Below, one piece after another: positions 31,758-40,842 of a stretch of 64,000 nt of DNA. Both the position numbers and the translations under genes were made by a program. Position 1 is the first letter of the stretch. Each line of letters starts with the position of its first letter. The notes below the pieces were generated by a model, which had not been told where the DNA came from, did no database searches, and worked only from the letters and a program-made list of their open reading frames with translations. The stretch comes from G965276765 sp965276765 (GTDB taxonomy: Bacteria; Actinomycetota; Acidimicrobiia; Acidimicrobiales; Palsa-688), in the NCBI GenBank assembly GCA_965276765.1, contig OZ255627.1:4464001-4528000 (forward strand), given 5' to 3'.

Positions 31758-32414
31758 TCAGGCTAGGCCCTCGCTGCGGGCTTTCGGCATCAACGGGTCC
31801 ATGCGCCGGCCCGCCACTCGGGCCTGGCGGGCCAGGCGGTCGAAGGTGCGCCCGACCACGGCCATCTCCAGTGCGACGGGAAGCGGGATCGCTCCCGACG
31901 CCAGCTCGGCGAAGAGGGTCGAGGTCGTCTCGGAGATCGTGTCGACCTGCTCACGGATCGACCGCAGCTTGGCTGGCTCCCTCGTCCGCCACGCCTCGTC
32001 GACGGTCGACCACAGATCACCGGTGAGCCGCCCGACCTGCTCGGTCAGGCTGATCACCCTCGGGGTCAGGTGCTCGCCGATCTCGCGATGGCTTGGTGAC
32101 GCCACTTCGGCGACGAGGTCGACGACCTCGTGCAGGCCGGGGACGAGTCGGACGCAGGCCAGCAGGAAGCGCAGGTCGCCGGCGACGGGCGACTGGCGGG
32201 CCACGACGACCTCGATCGTCTGCTCCACGTCGCCGTAGAGCTCGTCGACGAGCTCCCGCCACCGCTCGAGGCCGGCGGCGATGGTCTCGTCGGAGACGAG
32301 GAGCGCGGTGGTTGCGGAGATGATGGCGTCGGGCACGAGGGCGAGCAGCCCGGCCACCGAGATGTCGAGCCGATCGAGCTCCCGGTGAAAGTCACCCCGC
32401 GCTTCGCCGACCAT
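31758..32414 (-). CDS. PhoU family phosphate-signalling protein
   Basis: The 218 residues form two repeats of a three-helix bundle typical of PhoU. Each has the acidic metal-cluster segment, including ERWRELVDELYGDVEQTIEVVVARQSPVAGDLRFL and, in the second half, EVDTISETTSTLFAEL. PhoU normally restrains the PhoR kinase together with the Pst transporter, but no pst or phoR gene lies near here, so the target in this strain is open. TAGATT lies 6 nt upstream of the ATG. It is followed by msrB, 5 bp later. Confidence 0.85.
   Translation of the reverse strand: MVGEARGDFHRELDRLDISVAGLLALVPDAIISATTALLVSDETIAAGLERWRELVDELYGDVEQTIEVVVARQSPVAGDLRFLLACVRLVPGLHEVVDLVAEVASPSHREIGEHLTPRVISLTEQVGRLTGDLWSTVDEAWRTREPAKLRSIREQVDTISETTSTLFAELASGAIPLPVALEMAVVGRTFDRLARQARVAGRRMDPLMPKARSEGLA
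31760..31765 (-). promoter_or_regulatory. -10 box TAGCCT, msrB
   Basis: The box lies 7 nt before the msrB ATG and partly overlaps the phoU-like stop codon. Confidence 0.55.
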
Positions 32415-32420
32415 GCCACG

Positions 32421-32426
32421 AATCTA
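32421..32426 (-). promoter_or_regulatory. -10 box TAGATT, phoU-like gene
   Basis: The box lies 6 nt before the ATG at 32414, as expected for a leaderless transcript. Confidence 0.6.
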
Positions 32427-32445
32427 CTCCCGTCCGACGTCCCGA

Positions 32446-32505
32446 CGACCAGAGCCTCGATGACCAGAGCCTCGACGACCAGAGCCTCGACGACCGGAGC
32501 CCCGG
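32446..32505. repeat. 15-bp tandem repeat, nearly four copies
   Basis: The unit CGACCAGAGCCTCGA starts at 32446, 32461, 32476 and, degenerate, at 32491. It fills most of the gap between the phoU-like promoter and the 3' end of the GT39 gene. Confidence 0.92.
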
Positions 32506-32517
32506 ATGACCGGCCCC

Positions 32518-34608
32518 TCAGACGGCGGTCCGTGCGGTCAGGTCGTAGAGCGTGACGCCATCGACGGTCCGTGCCGCGAAATGGGCCTTGACCCAGACCG
32601 AGATCTTGGCCGCGTCGCTGGAGCCTCCGTTGCCCTGGACGGACTGGCCGCCGATGTCCCAGTGGATCCGGCCGGCGGTGACGTACCGCTCGAACTGGGC
32701 GAGGGTCGGCGCCGGGTCGGTGCCGTTGAACCCACCGATGGACATGACCGGATCCCGGGTGGCGAGCTGGTAGGCGGCGGCGCTCTCTGACCCGGTGGTG
32801 GCCGCAACCCACGTATAGCCGCCCGCGTCCTTCTGGAGCAGGGCCTTCACGGCGCTTACCGTGCCGGAGCCGAGGATGCCCCGCGGTCCCCCGCCGCCAC
32901 CCAGCCCCTGCCCCCCGGCCCTTCCGAGTCCAGGAAACGACCCGGGCCTCCCCCCGAGCCCGCCGGATCGGCCTGATCGGCCGGACGGCAATGAGCCGGC
33001 CGCGCCCCGACGGGTCACGCCGGCAGGGAAGCTACGACCGCCGCGCAAGGCGCCGCCCCCAGGACCGCCACCGAAGCCGGCCGCTACGGTCGGACCGGCC
33101 GAAGGGATGGCGCCGCTGTGCGGCGTGGCAACCGTCGAGAGGGTTGACGCCAGGGGGGCGCCGAGGCAGGCGGCGATGGCCACGGCGGCGACGCCCCGGC
33201 TCAGCCACCTGGCTTCCCTGCGCTCGAACCGGCTCCACAGGTCGGCGACAACGACAAGGGCGACTGCGGCGACCGTCCCGGCGACGACCACCACGACGCG
33301 TAACCACGGGTGCCATGACGGCGAGCGATCGAGCAGCACCCAGGCCCAAAGCGCCGTGCCCTCGACGGCGGCGGCGAGGATGGACCGGGCGACGCAGCTC
33401 CCCCGCCGGGACCAGAGAAGCACGGCGCCGATCCCGACGATGGCGGCGATGGCAGGGGCGAGGGCCACCGTGTAATAGGGGTGAATGATCCCCTTGCTGA
33501 AGCTGAACACCAGACCGGTGACGACCAGCCAGCCCCCCCACAGGACCAGACCGCCGCGGGTACTGTCGGTGCGGACTGCCTTCGCGGTGACGATGAGGCC
33601 GCCGACGAGGAGCAGCAGGGCGGCCGGCAGCAGCCAGGAGATCTGCCCGCCGAAGCTCGAGTTGAACAGGCGGGTGATGCCGGTCGGGCCCCACATACCC
33701 CCGCCTCCGCCCCCGGCGCCGCCGGTCACGCTGCCGGTCTCGTTGCCCGTCAGGCGCCCGAAGCCGTTGTAGCCGAAGATCAGGTTGAGGAGGTTGTTGT
33801 TCTGTGAGCCACCGATGTAGGGGCGAGCCGATGCCGGCGTGAGCTCGACGGTGGCGACCCACCAGCCGCCGGCGACGAGCAGGCCGAGGCCACCGAGGAG
33901 CAGGTCGCGGATGCGACGCAGGAGGGGGCGGCCGCCGAGGAAGGCGACGACGGCAGCGAGCATGGGGAGGACGATGAACGCCTGGAGGCTCTTGGTGATG
34001 AAGCCGAGGCCGATGAGGGCGCCGGCCGCGAGCATCCAGCGGGCCCTGCCTCCGTCGAGGTAGCGGGTGGTGGCGTAGGCGGCACCGACGAGGAGCAGAA
34101 CGAGGAGGGCGTCGGGGTTGTTGAACCGGAACATGAGCGCCGCCACCGGGGTCAGGGCGAGCGCCACGCCGGCGATGAGACCGGCGGCAGGCGAGAGGGC
34201 CCGGCGCACGGCGAGGTAGAGGACGCCGACGGCGGCCACACCCTCGAGAGCCTGGGGCACGAGCACACTCCAGGCGTTGAGCCCGAAGATCCGGGCCGAA
34301 AGCTCCATGACCCACAGGGCGGCAGGTGGCTTGTCAACCGTGATGAAGTTGGACGAGTCGAACGACCCGAAGAGAAATGCCTTCCAGCTCTTGGTGCCGG
34401 CCTCGACTGCAGCGGAGTAGAAGCTGTTGGCCCAACCGGATGCGCCGAGGTCCCACACGTAGAGGATGGCGGTGGCGACGAGCAGGGCGAGCAGCGCCGG
34501 CCTCACCCAGCGGGGATCGTCCGGCCGGCCTCGCAGGGGGCGGCGCCGACGATCGGTGCTTGGCGGGGGCGGGGCCACGGAGACCGGCGGCGGGGCGTAC
34601 GTCGTCAC
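32518..34608 (-). CDS. Family 39-type mannosyl/glycosyltransferase (GT-C membrane protein)
   Basis: The 696-residue protein has about eleven membrane helices. The first extracytoplasmic loop carries a catalytic-type acidic set in YSAAVEAGTKSWKAFLFGSFDSSNFITVDKPP. The family motifs GFITKSLQAF and the loop YIGGSQNNN with GYNGFGRL identify the ArnT/GT39-like actinobacterial branch. The C-terminal 190 residues form a soluble domain outside the membrane, starting in a Gly/Arg-rich linker and ending near DIGGQSVQGNGG. It should transfer a sugar from a polyprenyl donor to protein or wall glycan. The GTG start at 34608 has no clear ribosome site. Confidence 0.9.
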   Translation of the reverse strand: MTTYAPPPVSVAPPPPSTDRRRRPLRGRPDDPRWVRPALLALLVATAILYVWDLGASGWANSFYSAAVEAGTKSWKAFLFGSFDSSNFITVDKPPAALWVMELSARIFGLNAWSVLVPQALEGVAAVGVLYLAVRRALSPAAGLIAGVALALTPVAALMFRFNNPDALLVLLLVGAAYATTRYLDGGRARWMLAAGALIGLGFITKSLQAFIVLPMLAAVVAFLGGRPLLRRIRDLLLGGLGLLVAGGWWVATVELTPASARPYIGGSQNNNLLNLIFGYNGFGRLTGNETGSVTGGAGGGGGGMWGPTGITRLFNSSFGGQISWLLPAALLLLVGGLIVTAKAVRTDSTRGGLVLWGGWLVVTGLVFSFSKGIIHPYYTVALAPAIAAIVGIGAVLLWSRRGSCVARSILAAAVEGTALWAWVLLDRSPSWHPWLRVVVVVAGTVAAVALVVVADLWSRFERREARWLSRGVAAVAIAACLGAPLASTLSTVATPHSGAIPSAGPTVAAGFGGGPGGGALRGGRSFPAGVTRRGAAGSLPSGRSGRSGGLGGRPGSFPGLGRAGGQGLGGGGGPRGILGSGTVSAVKALLQKDAGGYTWVAATTGSESAAAYQLATRDPVMSIGGFNGTDPAPTLAQFERYVTAGRIHWDIGGQSVQGNGGSSDAAKISVWVKAHFAARTVDGVTLYDLTARTAV

Positions 34609-34878
34609 CCGGCCATCGTGACGACCGTTCCTCCACGTCTGCTCAGGGGAGGCTGGTCCTCGGCTTGGACTTGGACCGGGGAAGCCGCGATGCGGCCGGG
34701 GTGGTCCGGTCTCCCCCTACTGCGACCAGCGGCCAACCCCGGCCTGAACAAAACCTACGAGTACCACGCGCAGGGCGCAAGGAGCATGTGACAAACAGCA
34801 CAAGAGGAGGGGAATGGCCTCGCCTTTCGCCGCTCCTTGCGTGCCGGGGCTGTCGTCGGGTCGCCTCTCGAGAGGAAG
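34609..34878. other. 270-bp intergenic region
   Basis: It separates the GT39 start from the end of the phosphoesterase/lipoprotein operon. It contains one 10-bp inverted repeat (CGCAAGGAGC at 34776 and GCTCCTTGCG at 34832) with a 46-bp spacer and no U-run. I see no gene in it. Confidence 0.6.
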
Positions 34879-35481
34879 TCAGTCGACTTCGACCTCGAAA
34901 TCCCAGTCGGCCACGATCCGCCGGCCTCCCGGCGCCCAGCGCATGAGCCCCTGGCCCGTGCGCATGACGGCCCGCAGTTGGAAGGTAGCGGTGCGTCCCG
35001 CCGTGAGCACGGCCGGCGGGCGGGGCCGGCCGGCGACGAGCTTCGGGTGGTAGACGCCGCCGAGATGGTCGATGGTGGAGAAGTCCCTGACGGTCACCGG
35101 GATGCGGCCGGTCACGTGGGTGAGGGTCACAGTCCAGGTGCAGGTGGTGGCCGTCACCTGATAGGGCAGTCCCTCCCCCGGCACCTGCGGACCGACGACG
35201 GTGGCGAGGACCGAGCCATGAGAAAGCCTGACCTCGACGCCGTCACCCTCCGAGGTCATGGCCGGACGGCGCGCCGACCCGTCGAGCACCCCGTCGGGTC
35301 GCACCGTCGACTTCGGGAGATAGCTCGGGAGGGCGCCGTAGGTGCTGTTGGCCTTGCTGGTATCGGTGTGGGTCGAGGCGCCGCACCCGGCGAAGGCCAG
35401 GAGGGCGGCACATGCCATCGCGGCGCGGCCGAGCCCGGACCCGAAGGTCCGGCCTCGCCGAGCCGGCGTCTGGCTGCTCAT
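34879..35481 (-). CDS. Secreted lipoprotein of unknown function
   Basis: From ATG 35481 the product has 200 residues with a lipoprotein signal: an Arg-rich start, a hydrophobic stretch and LAFAGC. The mature part has a run of beta-strand-like segments, such as VEVRLSHGSVLATVVG, TTCTWTVTLTHVTG and IPVTVRDFSTID, as in an immunoglobulin-like fold. I recognise no family. Its ATG overlaps the stop of the phosphoesterase gene by 4 bp, so it is co-translated with that secreted protein and may act with it at the cell surface. A longer reading to 35577 overlaps the phosphoesterase gene and is rejected. Confidence 0.75.
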   Translation of the reverse strand: MSSQTPARRGRTFGSGLGRAAMACAALLAFAGCGASTHTDTSKANSTYGALPSYLPKSTVRPDGVLDGSARRPAMTSEGDGVEVRLSHGSVLATVVGPQVPGEGLPYQVTATTCTWTVTLTHVTGRIPVTVRDFSTIDHLGGVYHPKLVAGRPRPPAVLTAGRTATFQLRAVMRTGQGLMRWAPGGRRIVADWDFEVEVD

Positions 35482-37781
35482 CCGGCGGCGATGGTCCGAG
35501 GGGAGAGTCGGAAGCGACGGAGGAAGAAGAACCCGCCGGCAGCGAGGATCGCCCCGCCGGTAAGGCTCATCTGCCACGGTGCAAGCGGCAGGCCGCCGCC
35601 GTGCTGACTCGAAGAGGTCACGGACACGAGGTCGGCGCCGCCCTTGGCGTTGTTGAACACGTCGGGACCAAATGGCGCCAGTCCCGGCTGGGCGGCGTAG
35701 CCGAGGTGGCCGAGGCCGTCGAGGCCACCCGAGACCGTGCCAGCCGGCAGCTTGGCATGGTCGGTGCCGGCGGACACCGCGAAGATGTCCTCCATGGTGC
35801 GCAGCCAGCTGTAGTGGTTGTAGTAGCGCGAGGTCGTCGTCCCCGGGTGGATGTAGGGGCTGATGAGGACGCTTCCGGTGTCACCACCTCCCGGAGTCGG
35901 GCTCTTGGCGTTGAAGAGCGGGTCGGCCGTCTCGCCCGCGGTCAGATGCCCGGGCGCACCCTCGGCGCTCAGGGTGATGCCGGTGACGGCGCCGGTCGGG
36001 GTGACGGGGACACCGCTCTGGCTGACGAGCTGAAACGACCCGTTGACAACGGAGCCCTTGTTGGAGCTGGCGTACTGCGGGCCGGTGTCGCTCACCGCGC
36101 CGACGAAGGTGTTGGCCGGGATCGGGCTCGTCGCACCGGGGCCGGTCTTGTCGGTCGTGTCGGTGACCTCCTTGCCGGTGTCGTCGGCAACGATGGAGGC
36201 GTCGCTGAGGTAGGTGGACGACGCTCCGCCGGCGACGACGTCGGTCCTGGCGCCCGGCGAGGTGCTGCCGCCGCCTTCGACGAGACCGGGCACGCAGTCG
36301 GCTGGTGTGGGCGGCTTGGTCGACGTGCACGCCGGGGGCCGGTCGATGAAGGCGTTGTCGCCGGGACCGGGGTAGAGCTGGTCACCCTTTCGGTTGGTGC
36401 CGAGCGGCGAGTTCGGACCGGTCGGCTCAGAGTGAACCCGCCGGTTGGTGATGGTCTCACCGGCGGCGTCGGTCTTGATCCCGTTGGCGGCGTCGGGCTT
36501 GTCCCTCAGGGTGGGGCCGTAGTCGTTGGCGTTGTTGAAGCTGTTGCCCGAGTACGTAAACGGCGGGTCGGCCTCGTCGAAGGTGATATCGATGAGCCCG
36601 CCCTGCTTGAAGGCCGGCGACTTCTCGATCATCGGGATGTAGTAGCGGAGGAACAGGTCCGATGCGTACAGGCCGCCCGTGTAGTTCTTGGGCTTCGTCG
36701 ACTGCGGGTCGGGTGTGCCCTTCTGATAGACGGGCGTGCCGGCCTTGGTGAACGAGCCCGACATGTTGTTGCCTTCGCAGACGGCGTCGTGGGCGTCGCT
36801 GCAGTTGTCGGGTGTGATCCAGTTGAAGGCCGGCGTCGTCGAGGCCTTCTGCAGGTCGTGGTAGAGGCCGTAGGTCGGACTGTCGAGGTTGGCGATGTGG
36901 GCCTTGTCGCAGTCGGTGCCTCCCTGCGCCGGGGTGGTGAGCCCGGGCCTGACGGAGCCGTTCTTCCTCACCGTCCCGGTCAGGGAGTGAAACCAGGGGA
37001 AAGGGAAGTGCTTGGCCACGTACTGATCGTTGGGCTGGGCGCCGGTGAGGGTCGTGACTCCGGGCGGGAATGGGTGCGCCGACGTGGCCGTCATGTAGGT
37101 GGGGTTCGTGTTGGGATTGTTGGCGGCGGTACCGGGGCCCCCGCACGTGGCGGCTTCACGGTTGGGCTGGTTGTGGAGGTCCTGGGCGTAGCCCTTCCAG
37201 GTCTTGCCCGCCGCGTCGAGCTGGTTGAACAGGTTTGGCGTGTCCCTCGGGTAGGTGCAACCGTTCAGGCCGGCGGGGGCGCTCGCCCCGCTCGGCTGGC
37301 TGGCGTTGGCGAGGGACGCGACCTGGCCGTAGTTGCGATCCTTCTTGAGCGATCCGCCCTTGGTCACGATGGACGAGTTGGAGCCGAAGTTGGAGTTCTT
37401 GACGGAGCAGTCGTCCTGGGTGTCCTGCTGGGGGGCCTGACCCGAGACCAGAGAGACGTAGTTGTCCATCGAATAATGCCCAGTGCCGTAGTAGTGCTTC
37501 AGCAGTACGCCCTGCTTGGGAAGCGTCTTCCACAGGTAGCTGTTCTGGTTGAGGCCGGTGAAGGTGGCGTCGTAGGACTTGTTCTCGAGGATGATCAGCC
37601 ACACATGCTTGATGGCGCCCCGCTTGAGGCCGGTGCTCGTGATCGTCGAGCTGTGCCCGGCCAGCGTCGCCGCCCCGGCGTTGGCCACAGGGACGACCGA
37701 ACCGATCATGGCCGCGACCCCGACGGCGACGCTTGCGGCCGCGGCGCGGACCCGCCAGTTGCTCCTACCTGAACGTCTCAT
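35478..37781 (-). CDS. Secreted phosphoesterase family protein with C-terminal membrane anchor
   Basis: This is a 767-residue protein with a signal peptide (hydrophobic 12-30, then ANAG). A PF04185-type phosphoesterase domain starts with HVWLIILENKSYDATF, where Glu and Asn are conserved metal or nucleophile-site residues as in phospholipase C and acid phosphatase AcpA. Later motifs are YYGTGHYSMDNYVSLVSGQ and LIDITFDEADPP. Between about 470 and 640 there is a long, Ser/Thr/Gly-rich insertion, and SPYIHPGTTTSRYYNHYSWLRTMEDIF closes the domain. The protein ends with a helix (SLTGGAILAAGGFFFL) and RRFR, an anchor of the LPXTG-less type. The substrate is unknown. Confidence 0.85.
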   Translation of the reverse strand: MRRSGRSNWRVRAAAASVAVGVAAMIGSVVPVANAGAATLAGHSSTITSTGLKRGAIKHVWLIILENKSYDATFTGLNQNSYLWKTLPKQGVLLKHYYGTGHYSMDNYVSLVSGQAPQQDTQDDCSVKNSNFGSNSSIVTKGGSLKKDRNYGQVASLANASQPSGASAPAGLNGCTYPRDTPNLFNQLDAAGKTWKGYAQDLHNQPNREAATCGGPGTAANNPNTNPTYMTATSAHPFPPGVTTLTGAQPNDQYVAKHFPFPWFHSLTGTVRKNGSVRPGLTTPAQGGTDCDKAHIANLDSPTYGLYHDLQKASTTPAFNWITPDNCSDAHDAVCEGNNMSGSFTKAGTPVYQKGTPDPQSTKPKNYTGGLYASDLFLRYYIPMIEKSPAFKQGGLIDITFDEADPPFTYSGNSFNNANDYGPTLRDKPDAANGIKTDAAGETITNRRVHSEPTGPNSPLGTNRKGDQLYPGPGDNAFIDRPPACTSTKPPTPADCVPGLVEGGGSTSPGARTDVVAGGASSTYLSDASIVADDTGKEVTDTTDKTGPGATSPIPANTFVGAVSDTGPQYASSNKGSVVNGSFQLVSQSGVPVTPTGAVTGITLSAEGAPGHLTAGETADPLFNAKSPTPGGGDTGSVLISPYIHPGTTTSRYYNHYSWLRTMEDIFAVSAGTDHAKLPAGTVSGGLDGLGHLGYAAQPGLAPFGPDVFNNAKGGADLVSVTSSSQHGGGLPLAPWQMSLTGGAILAAGGFFFLRRFRLSPRTIAAG

Positions 37782-37869
37782 AAGCTCAAGGTCTAGCGAA
37801 GCCGGTACGGGCAGTCCATGGTCGGACGGTAGAAATCCGACGAACCCCAGGTGAACATTCGGGACGAAC

Positions 37870-39033
37870 TCAGCCGATGATGCTCGATCCGGCGACGAGG
37901 GCCTTGGCGATCACGGTCCGCATGATGTCATTGGTCCCCTCCCCGATGGCCATGAGCGGAGCGTCACGGTAGAGGCGCTCGACCACGAACTCGGTGGAGT
38001 AGCCGTAGCCGCCGTGGATCCGCATGGACTCGAGCGAAGCGTCGAGAGCCGTCTCGGATGCGAAGTACTTGGCCATGCCGGCCTCGACGTCGACCCTTGC
38101 GCCCGTATCGGCCTTGGATGCGGCCCAGTAGGTGAGCAGCCGGGCCGCCTGCAGCCGGGTGGCGATATCGGCGATCTTCAACTGGATCGCCTGAAACTCG
38201 GCGATCGGATGGCCGAAGGCGGTCCGCTCCCTGGCGTAGTCGAGGGCGGCGTCGTAGGCCGCCTGGGTCACCCCGACGCTGCGAGCGGCGACGTTGAGAC
38301 GTCCGATCTCGAGCGCCGAGAGGGCCTGCTGCATCCCCCGCCCCTCGCGCTCACCGAGCAGGTCGGTGACGGGGACCCTGACGTCTTCGAGGACGACCTC
38401 GCAGGACTCGGTCCCCTTGTAGCCGAGCTTGCCCAGGTCGCGGCTGACAGAGAACCCCTCGCTCGTGGTGTCGACAAGGAGCATCGCCATGCCCTTGTGG
38501 GCCGGAGTAGCGGTCGGATCGGTCTTGACGAGCACGGGGAGCACGTTGGCGTGCCTGGCATTCGTGATCCACATCTTGGATCCGTTGACGAGGTAGTGAC
38601 CTCCGGCGCGCTCGGCGGTGGTCCGGATGCCCTGCAGGTCGGTGCCCGCCCCAGGCTCCGTGAGCCCCACCCCGGTGCGCCATTCCCCTGATGCCAGGCG
38701 AGGCAGGAGACGGTCCTTCTGCTCATCCGTACCGTGCCTGGCGATCATCCAGCACGACAGGTTGTGGCTTCCGAGGATGCCGGCGATGCCCATCCATCCC
38801 CGGGAGATCTCCTCGTAGACGAGGGCGAAGCTGACCATGTCGAGCGCCGTGCCTCCGTAGCGCTCGGGCGTGGTGATGCCAAAAAGGCCCATGTGGCGCA
38901 TGTGCTCGACGATCTCGGTCGGGTAACGCCCCTCGCGCTCCCATTCCGACGCCACGGGCATGATCTCCTTGTCCACGAAGCGTCGCAGCGTGTCGCGAAA
39001 CTCCTGCTGCTCGTCGGTCAGGGCAAAGTCCAT
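37870..39033 (-). CDS. Acyl-CoA dehydrogenase
   Basis: This 387-residue flavoenzyme begins MDFALTDEQQEFRDTLRRF. It has the family motifs VGLTEPGAGTDLQGI (FAD and substrate loop), RTAFGHPIAEFQ and ETALDASLESMRIHGGYGYS. It ends with the catalytic-Glu loop GEGTNDIMRTVIAKAL. It introduces the first double bond in acyl-CoA chains with transfer to ETF. Chain preference is not read from motifs, but the sequence is in the isobutyryl/butyryl/glutaryl-type length class. GAGGAA precedes the ATG, and the gene lies 25 bp after the CaiB-type transferase, so it is the last gene of a five-gene operon. Confidence 0.93.
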   Translation of the reverse strand: MDFALTDEQQEFRDTLRRFVDKEIMPVASEWEREGRYPTEIVEHMRHMGLFGITTPERYGGTALDMVSFALVYEEISRGWMGIAGILGSHNLSCWMIARHGTDEQKDRLLPRLASGEWRTGVGLTEPGAGTDLQGIRTTAERAGGHYLVNGSKMWITNARHANVLPVLVKTDPTATPAHKGMAMLLVDTTSEGFSVSRDLGKLGYKGTESCEVVLEDVRVPVTDLLGEREGRGMQQALSALEIGRLNVAARSVGVTQAAYDAALDYARERTAFGHPIAEFQAIQLKIADIATRLQAARLLTYWAASKADTGARVDVEAGMAKYFASETALDASLESMRIHGGYGYSTEFVVERLYRDAPLMAIGEGTNDIMRTVIAKALVAGSSIIG

Positions 39034-39058
39034 TGGTTCCTCGTTCTCTCGGCCACGC

Positions 39059-40267
39059 TCACGGCGGCGACGCCGACCCGAAGGCGCCGGCATCGGCCAG
39101 TCGCGCGATCCTCTCCTCGTCGTAGCCGAGCAGGTCGCGCACGATCGGGTCGAAGTCCTCGTTTCGCAACGGCGCTCGCCGGTGGGCCTGGCTGCGCTCG
39201 CCGAAGCGGACCGGGGAGACGACCTGGCGGACCGGGCCCAGGTTGGGATGGTCGACCTCGGCAATCAGGCCCCGAGCGGCGGTCTGCGGGTCGCTCAGGG
39301 CCCGGGCCACGTCGTTGACGGGACCCGAAGGGACCCCTGCCGCTCCCAGCTCGCGCAGCCAGTGCGCGGCGGTGTCGGCGGCGAAGACGGCGTCGAGGGC
39401 GGCGACGAGCGTGTCGGCGTTGCGACCTCGGTCGGCGAAGGTCGCATACCGGGGGTCATCGATCCACTCGGGATGGCCGACGATGGGCGCCAGGCGCCGC
39501 CAGAACTTCTCCTTGGGGCAGGCCACGACGATCCATCCGTCGGACGCCTCGAAGGCTTGGAAGGGCACGAGCGACGGGTGGGCGGAGTGTCGGGTCCTGC
39601 TCGGTTGATAGCCGGCGTTGAGCTGCCAGGTCGCCGGGTAGGTGAGCATGGCGAGCGCGGTGTCGTAGAGCGACACGTCGCAGTCCCCTCCTGTCCCGTC
39701 GCGCCTGGCGGTGTGGAGACCGGCCAGCAGGCTCATGGCCGCCACCAGGCCGCCGGAGTAGTCGACGAGCGAGAGCCCGGACTTCGTCGGCGGCCCATCG
39801 GGTTCGCCGGTGATGCTCATCCATCCGGCCAGGCCCTGCAGGACGTAGTCGTAGCCGGGTTCGGCGGCACGGGGGCCGGTCATGCCAAATCCCGTGAGGC
39901 TGCAGCAGACGATCCTCGGGTTGAGGTGCTTCAGGTCCTCGTAGCGGATCCCGATCCTCGCGGGCACGTCGCCCCGCAGGTTGGAGTACACGGCGTCGCT
40001 GACCGCGACGAGGTCGTCGAAGACGGCCCTTCCGGCCTCGGTCGCGATGTCGAGCGACAGGCTGCGCTTGTTGCGGTTGAACGTCTCGAAGAAGAGGGAG
40101 TCCTCCCCGTCGTTGTACGGCGGGACGTATCGGCCGACGTCGCCGCCCACGTTCGGGTCCTCGATCTTGATGACCTCGGCCCCGAGGTCGGCCAGGTGGA
40201 GGGTCCCAAACGGGCCGGCACCGTACTGCTCGAGCGACACGATGCGGACGTCCTCGAGTGGCCTCAC
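39059..40267 (-). CDS. CaiB/BaiF family CoA-transferase
   Basis: The 402 residues (from GTG 40267) match the family III CoA transferase layout. The start PLEDVRIVSLEQYGAGPFGTLHLADLGAEVIKIE is followed by the internal DYVLQGLAGWMSITGEP, then CDVSLYDTAL with the active-site Asp. The C-terminal part has VPSGPVNDVARALSDPQTAARG and HPNLGPVRQVVSPV. It should move CoA between carboxylic acids in acyl-CoA degradation. The start overlaps the MaoC stop as GTGA. A much longer open frame on this strand, reaching 41269, runs through the Ser/Glu repeat and is not a gene. Confidence 0.92.
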   Translation of the reverse strand: MRPLEDVRIVSLEQYGAGPFGTLHLADLGAEVIKIEDPNVGGDVGRYVPPYNDGEDSLFFETFNRNKRSLSLDIATEAGRAVFDDLVAVSDAVYSNLRGDVPARIGIRYEDLKHLNPRIVCCSLTGFGMTGPRAAEPGYDYVLQGLAGWMSITGEPDGPPTKSGLSLVDYSGGLVAAMSLLAGLHTARRDGTGGDCDVSLYDTALAMLTYPATWQLNAGYQPSRTRHSAHPSLVPFQAFEASDGWIVVACPKEKFWRRLAPIVGHPEWIDDPRYATFADRGRNADTLVAALDAVFAADTAAHWLRELGAAGVPSGPVNDVARALSDPQTAARGLIAEVDHPNLGPVRQVVSPVRFGERSQAHRRAPLRNEDFDPIVRDLLGYDEERIARLADAGAFGSASPP

Positions 40268-40842
40268 CCCGACTCCGACCCCGACTCCGACTCCGACCCC
40301 GACTCCGACTCCGGCCCCACCGGGCCGAGGGGTCCCGCCTTGGCAATCGGGAAGTAGCCCGTGCCGATGCCGCCGGCTCGTGTCGCCACCATGGCGGCCC
40401 GGTCCCAGGAGAGGATCACCTCGCCGTCCTGGTTCAACCCGCGGGTGTGCATGCTGACGATGCCGGCGAACGGCTTCGACGACGAGAGCCGCAGCCCGGT
40501 GCAGACGCTCTCGGCGTAGAGCGTGTCGCCGACGTAGAGGGGGTGCGTGAGCCGGACGTTGGTCATCTCCAGGTTGGCGACGGCGTTGTGGCTCATGTCG
40601 ATCACGGAGATCCCGAGGACGACGGCGATGCTGAGCGCCGAGTTGACGATGATCCGCCCGCCGGTGATCGGATTTTGCTGGGCCGCGTCGGCGTTGAAGT
40701 GGTTCTGGTTGGTGTTCATCGTCAGCAGGGTGAACCAGGTGTTGTCGGCTTCGGAGATGGTCCGTCCGAGAGGGTGCTGGTAGACGTCGCCTTCGACGAA
40801 GTCCTCGAAGAAGCGACCGAGGGTCGCAGGATGAGTGGTCAT
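40264..40842 (-). CDS. MaoC family enoyl-CoA hydratase with Ser/Glu-rich tail
   Basis: The 192-residue single hot-dog protein has the MaoC-type active site in TLLTMNTNQNHFNADAA (Asp and His of the hydratase 2 motif vary here). NPITGGRIIVNSALSIAVVLG and VRLTHPLYVGDTLYAESV follow. It likely adds water to enoyl-CoA made by the acyl-CoA dehydrogenase of the same operon. The final residues (ESESGSESESGSESG) are coded by seven tandem hexamers (GACTCC/GACCCC on the plus strand) and look like a recent repeat growth at the end of the gene. The stop overlaps the next start, so the repeat also lies just upstream of the CaiB start. Confidence 0.85.
   Translation of the reverse strand: MTTHPATLGRFFEDFVEGDVYQHPLGRTISEADNTWFTLLTMNTNQNHFNADAAQQNPITGGRIIVNSALSIAVVLGISVIDMSHNAVANLEMTNVRLTHPLYVGDTLYAESVCTGLRLSSSKPFAGIVSMHTRGLNQDGEVILSWDRAAMVATRAGGIGTGYFPIAKAGPLGPVGPESESGSESESGSESG
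40271..40312. repeat. Hexamer tandem repeat, seven copies
   Basis: GACTCC and GACCCC hexamers alternate in 18-bp groups. They encode the Ser/Glu tail of the MaoC protein, and a similar hexamer run lies in nrdJ at 44627-44650. Confidence 0.93.

Noticed and set aside
35412..37772. A 786-codon Gly/Val-rich open frame on the plus strand
   Set aside because: It mirrors the phosphoesterase gene, whose signal peptide, catalytic motifs and anchor are unmistakable on the other strand.
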